Below are positions 61,668 through 64,000 of a DNA stretch of 64,000 nt, piece by piece (position 1 is the stretch's first letter; each line of letters opens with the position of its first letter). Where the stretch lies: NCBI GenBank assembly GCA_947494965.1, contig CANLWV010000008.1:39113-103112 (forward strand), read 5' to 3'. The notes below the pieces were generated by a model. It did not search any database, was not told the DNA's origin, and saw nothing but the letters and a program-made list of their open reading frames with translations. Source of the DNA: an uncultured Salinicoccus sp. GTDB lineage: Bacteria; Bacillota; Bacilli; Staphylococcales; Salinicoccaceae. Made by a program: the position numbers and the translations under genes.

Positions 61668-61907
61668 ATGAATAATAAACCACTGAAAAGATGGACATTT
61701 CTGGATACTATAAATGCATCTCTCTTGATCATCGTCCTTTTGTTCATGCTTGATTTTGAAAATAATGCGACTGTTACAATCATTCTTCTTGCTGTATTCG
61801 CTTTCTGGATTGTTACGGTAATCCTACGGAACATCTTCATTTCAAAGATTGAAAAGGATCCGAACCATCCTATGCATAATAACCAGTCTGAAGAGAATAA
61901 GAAATAG
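61668..61907 (+). CDS. Small two-helix membrane protein, function unknown
   Basis: A 79-residue protein with two hydrophobic stretches (about residues 17-30 and 35-55), a charged NNKPLKRW start and a hydrophilic tail (EKDPNHPMHNNQSEENKK). I do not recognise the family. The ATG at 61668 follows GGAGG by 6 nt, so a longer in-frame extension from 61605 is not coding. A strong terminator follows. Confidence 0.75.
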   Translation: MNNKPLKRWTFLDTINASLLIIVLLFMLDFENNATVTIILLAVFAFWIVTVILRNIFISKIEKDPNHPMHNNQSEENKK

Positions 61908-61936
61908 AAGACGGGCTTTTAGAGCCCGTCTTCTAT
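61908..61936. terminator. Bidirectional terminator sharing a stop codon
   Basis: AGAAGACGGGCT and AGCCCGTCTTCT (61908-61936) form a perfect 12-bp stem. The YkyA-like gene's TAA stop (61919-61921) lies at the loop edge, so the hairpin serves both convergent genes. Confidence 0.88.
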
Positions 61937-62824
61937 TTCCTTCAGGTCTTTCCAGTACTGGTCGTCCAACTGACTGTAGGTACTCTTATAAGGCAGGATA
62001 TTCTGGAGCTGGAGTTGTTGGAGTTGCTCGTTATACTCCATGGCCTTCGTGCGTTCCTGATAATATTTTTCGAAACCGTAATACATCTCCAGAGTCAAAC
62101 TCCTCACCTGCATAGCAATTTCAGTTTCGAGGTTCACTTGGTTGAGGGATCGGATGTGCCTATCTACAAGCGGCAATATCACTTCGTTGATGTAGGTGGT
62201 CCTATCATCACGCGGTTCATTTTGTTTAAGCTGCTCTGATTTTCCATCCAGTTCTTCACTGTTTGAATTGATCTGTTTGATTAATTCATCAGTTTCGCTC
62301 TCTTCCTCACCCTTTCGGATTTCTTCAATCACCTGATCCCGCTCTTCCTGATTCTCCATGAACGTCTGGCTTAACTCTATCAATGTCTCATTTGACCGCG
62401 CAGATTTATAGTATGTTTCGACATATCCATTCAACTCATCAACAAATTTCCCTTTCAATTCCAAACTTTCTTTGTAGGTTTCATGAATCTCCCGTAAATC
62501 CTCTTCTACCACTTCCACTTGCTCCATTTCCGTGTTCATCTCTTCAATGAGCGGTTCCACTTCTTCACCGAGCATGTCATTGAGGGAAGAGAGTTTATCC
62601 AAATCAATTTCCGGGTCCCTTGCTGATGTTTCTTCAACCAAGGCTTCAAGGTCAATCTGATTTATTTTTTCGTTAAATTCATCGTCTAGTTCATGGATGG
62701 TACTCATATCACTCATATACTCGTCATAATTTGCTTGAAATCCTCTGTCGCAACCGCTCGCCAACAGGAATAAAGCCATGAAGATTATGCCTATGATACC
62801 TTTTTTCATATGCATGGAGGCCAC
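61919..62824 (-). CDS. YkyA-like cell-wall-associated lipoprotein
   Basis: A protein of about 297-301 residues: a signal peptide with lipobox LLASGC, then a long, highly acidic coiled-coil region (DLDKLSSLNDMLGEEVEPLIEEMNTEMEQVEVVEEDLREI, about 65-150 and again near 200-290). It matches the YkyA family of putative cell-wall-binding lipoproteins; function unknown. The start is uncertain. The GTG at 62824 has AGGA 4 nt away, while the ATGs at 62815 and 62809 are farther but begin the normal signal peptide. Confidence 0.82.
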   Translation of the reverse strand: MASMHMKKGIIGIIFMALFLLASGCDRGFQANYDEYMSDMSTIHELDDEFNEKINQIDLEALVEETSARDPEIDLDKLSSLNDMLGEEVEPLIEEMNTEMEQVEVVEEDLREIHETYKESLELKGKFVDELNGYVETYYKSARSNETLIELSQTFMENQEERDQVIEEIRKGEEESETDELIKQINSNSEELDGKSEQLKQNEPRDDRTTYINEVILPLVDRHIRSLNQVNLETEIAMQVRSLTLEMYYGFEKYYQERTKAMEYNEQLQQLQLQNILPYKSTYSQLDDQYWKDLKEIEDGL

Positions 62825-62901
62825 ACTTTCCTATAATTATGGATTCTTACGCTCGCACCACAAATAAAATATAGCACATAATGGAAGTGCCGCCAATTCC
62901 A

Positions 62902-62931
62902 TTGGCAATGTGTGGGCCATTACATTATAAT
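62902..62931 (+). promoter_or_regulatory. murB: murB promoter
   Basis: TTGGCA (62902-62907), an 18-nt spacer and TATAAT (62926-62931) lie 37 nt before the GTG start of murB. Confidence 0.65.
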
Positions 62932-62968
62932 ATTATGTAGGTATTTTCTCTTGAAAGGACATATTAAG

Positions 62969-63910
62969 GTGGATTACAAAAAAATTGCAGAAAATTTAAG
63001 TGCTTTACTTGTCAATGGTACGTTTAAAACTGATGTGCCCCTAAAAAAATATACATATACCGAGACTGGCGGAGTAGCAGATTTCTATGTCACAGTATAT
63101 GATTTTGAGGAAGCTTCCCGCGTTCTTGAATACAGCTACAATAACCATATCCCAATCACCTATTTAGGCAATGGTTCAAACATCATCATCCGTGATGGAG
63201 GCATCAGAGGCATTGTTCTCAATATGCTTAAGCTGGATCATATAGAAGTCGATGCCGATGTTTTGACGGTCGGCAGCGGTCGCGCCATCATCGATGCTTC
63301 AAACTTTGCCAGGGACTATTCGCTGTCAGGCCTCGAGTTTGCATGCGGTATTCCAGGTAGTGTCGGTGGCGCTGTCTATATGAATGCCGGAGCGTATGGC
63401 GGAGAAGTGAAAGATTGCCTGTTGGAAGTTACTGTCCTTGATGAGTCTGGTAAAAAGATCGTCCTTAAAAATGGCGAACTTGGACTCGGTTATAGGAAAA
63501 GTGTGGTGCAGGACAATGGTTATGTAGTGGTGGAGGCCAAGTTTGCCTTGAGCTCGGGGAACAAAGATGATATACAAGCTGTCATGGATGATCTTACGGA
63601 ACGGCGGGAACGGAGGCAACCCTTGGAGTATCCCTCCTGCGGCAGTGTCTTTCAAAGACCGCCGGGGAATTTTGCTGGTAAACTTATCCAAGATGCCGGT
63701 CTTCAGGGCTATCGCGTCGGTGGCGTGGAGGTTTCAAAAAAACATGCTGGTTTCATGGTCAACGTCGACAGCGGCTCTGCCAGTGACTATGAAGAACTGA
63801 TAAAACATGTTCAAGACAAAGTGTTCAATGAATTCGGTGTCTGGTTGAACCGGGAAGTCCGGATTATCGGCGAACCTGTCTACAAACGATTCAAACGCTA
63901 TGAACAATAA
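62969..63910 (+). CDS. murB: UDP-N-acetylenolpyruvoylglucosamine reductase MurB
   Basis: MurB reduces UDP-GlcNAc-enolpyruvate to UDP-MurNAc with NADPH and FAD in peptidoglycan synthesis. The GTG start at 62969 ([10 protein letters not shown]), with AAAGGA 9 nt away, gives 313 residues, the family size. Type IIb features: YTYTETGG near 32, [12 protein letters not shown] near 72, [20 protein letters not shown] near 130, the catalytic serine in SCGSVFQRP near 230, and NREVRIIGE at the end. An ATG-initiated extension from 62912 overlaps the promoter and is unlikely. Confidence 0.95.
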   Translation: MDYKKIAENLSALLVNGTFKTDVPLKKYTYTETGGVADFYVTVYDFEEASRVLEYSYNNHIPITYLGNGSNIIIRDGGIRGIVLNMLKLDHIEVDADVLTVGSGRAIIDASNFARDYSLSGLEFACGIPGSVGGAVYMNAGAYGGEVKDCLLEVTVLDESGKKIVLKNGELGLGYRKSVVQDNGYVVVEAKFALSSGNKDDIQAVMDDLTERRERRQPLEYPSCGSVFQRPPGNFAGKLIQDAGLQGYRVGGVEVSKKHAGFMVNVDSGSASDYEELIKHVQDKVFNEFGVWLNREVRIIGEPVYKRFKRYEQ

Positions 63911-64000
63911 AAAAAGACCCTTATAGACTAACCTAATTATTTGAGACAATATAAAACACCTTCGAAATGGTACAATGTTCATCAAGTACTGAATCGGAGG
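63911..64000 (+). other. Leader of the next plus-strand gene (cut by the edge)
   Basis: A TACAAT -10-like box (63971-63976) and a GGAGG ribosome site at the last bases (63996-64000) suggest a gene starting just past the window. In staphylococci a YuzB-like DUF1450 gene follows murB; that is only a guess here. Confidence 0.4.

Overview
The window reads as the conserved core chromosome of a low-to-moderate G+C Gram-positive coccus of the family Staphylococcaceae. The evidence is the staphylococcal-type gene order (murB, tagO, fakB, comF, hpf, secA, prfB, uvrBA, hprK, lgt, trxB, rapZ-yvcK-whiA, clpP, cggR-gapA-pgk-tpiA-gpmI-eno, secG, est, rnr, smpB, ssrA, then aroD, gcvH, metNPQ, sufCDS), bacilliredoxin (YtxJ), LCP and wall teichoic acid functions, and strong AGGAGG-type ribosome binding sites. 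Base composition and acidic linkers in secreted proteins suggest a Salinicoccus/Jeotgalicoccus-like genus rather than Staphylococcus itself; that genus guess is inference.

Layout, left to right. 1-3050: sufC-sufD-sufS on the minus strand, cut off at the left edge inside sufS. 3.1-6.6 kb: a DUF4870 membrane protein and the methionine importer metN-metP-metQ behind a SAM-I riboswitch. 6.5-9.8 kb: small thiol-redox and metabolic genes (two thioredoxin-like proteins, a Toprim protein, gcvH, an Spx/ArsC-like protein, aroD, a DUF488 protein). 9.8-12.3 kb: a divergent MurE-like ligase, a frameshifted DUF1722 gene and a universal stress protein. 12.5-16.8 kb: ssrA (tmRNA), smpB, rnr, est, secG. 16.9-21.8 kb: a sucrose-PTS cluster scrR-scrB-scrK-scrA that looks inserted between secG and eno. 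21.9-29.1 kb: the glycolytic operon cggR-gapA-pgk-tpiA-gpmI-eno. 29.1-32.5 kb: a glutaredoxin-like protein, a split ThrE-type exporter, tRNA-Arg(CCG), and plus-strand clpP and a TIGR01777 epimerase. 32.5-40.2 kb: whiA, yvcK, rapZ, trxB, a TPR protein, an acyltransferase, lgt and hprK. 40.3-47.9 kb: a LiaX/YvlB-like protein, uvrA, uvrB, csbA, a YfbR-like HD protein and a TlpA-like thioredoxin. 48-51.1 kb: a LysM-NlpC/P60 wall hydrolase, a lipoprotein cytochrome c and prfB with its programmed frameshift. 51.1-57.3 kb: secA, hpf, comFC, comFA and a DegV/FakB protein. 57.3-64 kb: yigZ, tagO, an LCP enzyme, a GGDEF protein, ytxJ, a small membrane protein, a YkyA-like lipoprotein and murB.

Most genes are on the minus strand in short, tightly packed operons. 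Readable control elements include the SAM-I riboswitch (metNPQ), a perfect CtsR box (clpP), an operator-like palindrome after the cggR promoter, a LexA-like SOS box (uvrBA), a WalR box (LysM-NlpC/P60 gene), paired palindromic operators (scrBKA) and many intrinsic terminators. Only one gene-free stretch exceeds 300 bases (49166-49495); it holds the WalR box, a promoter and a 40-nt palindromic terminator.

I found no phage, IS element, CRISPR array or clear new multi-gene system. The items most worth a second look are the MurE paralogue lacking two signature motifs, the DUF1722 frameshift at a C7 tract, the inserted scr cluster, the substituted third catalytic position in the NlpC/P60 enzyme, and the degenerate GGDEF motif.
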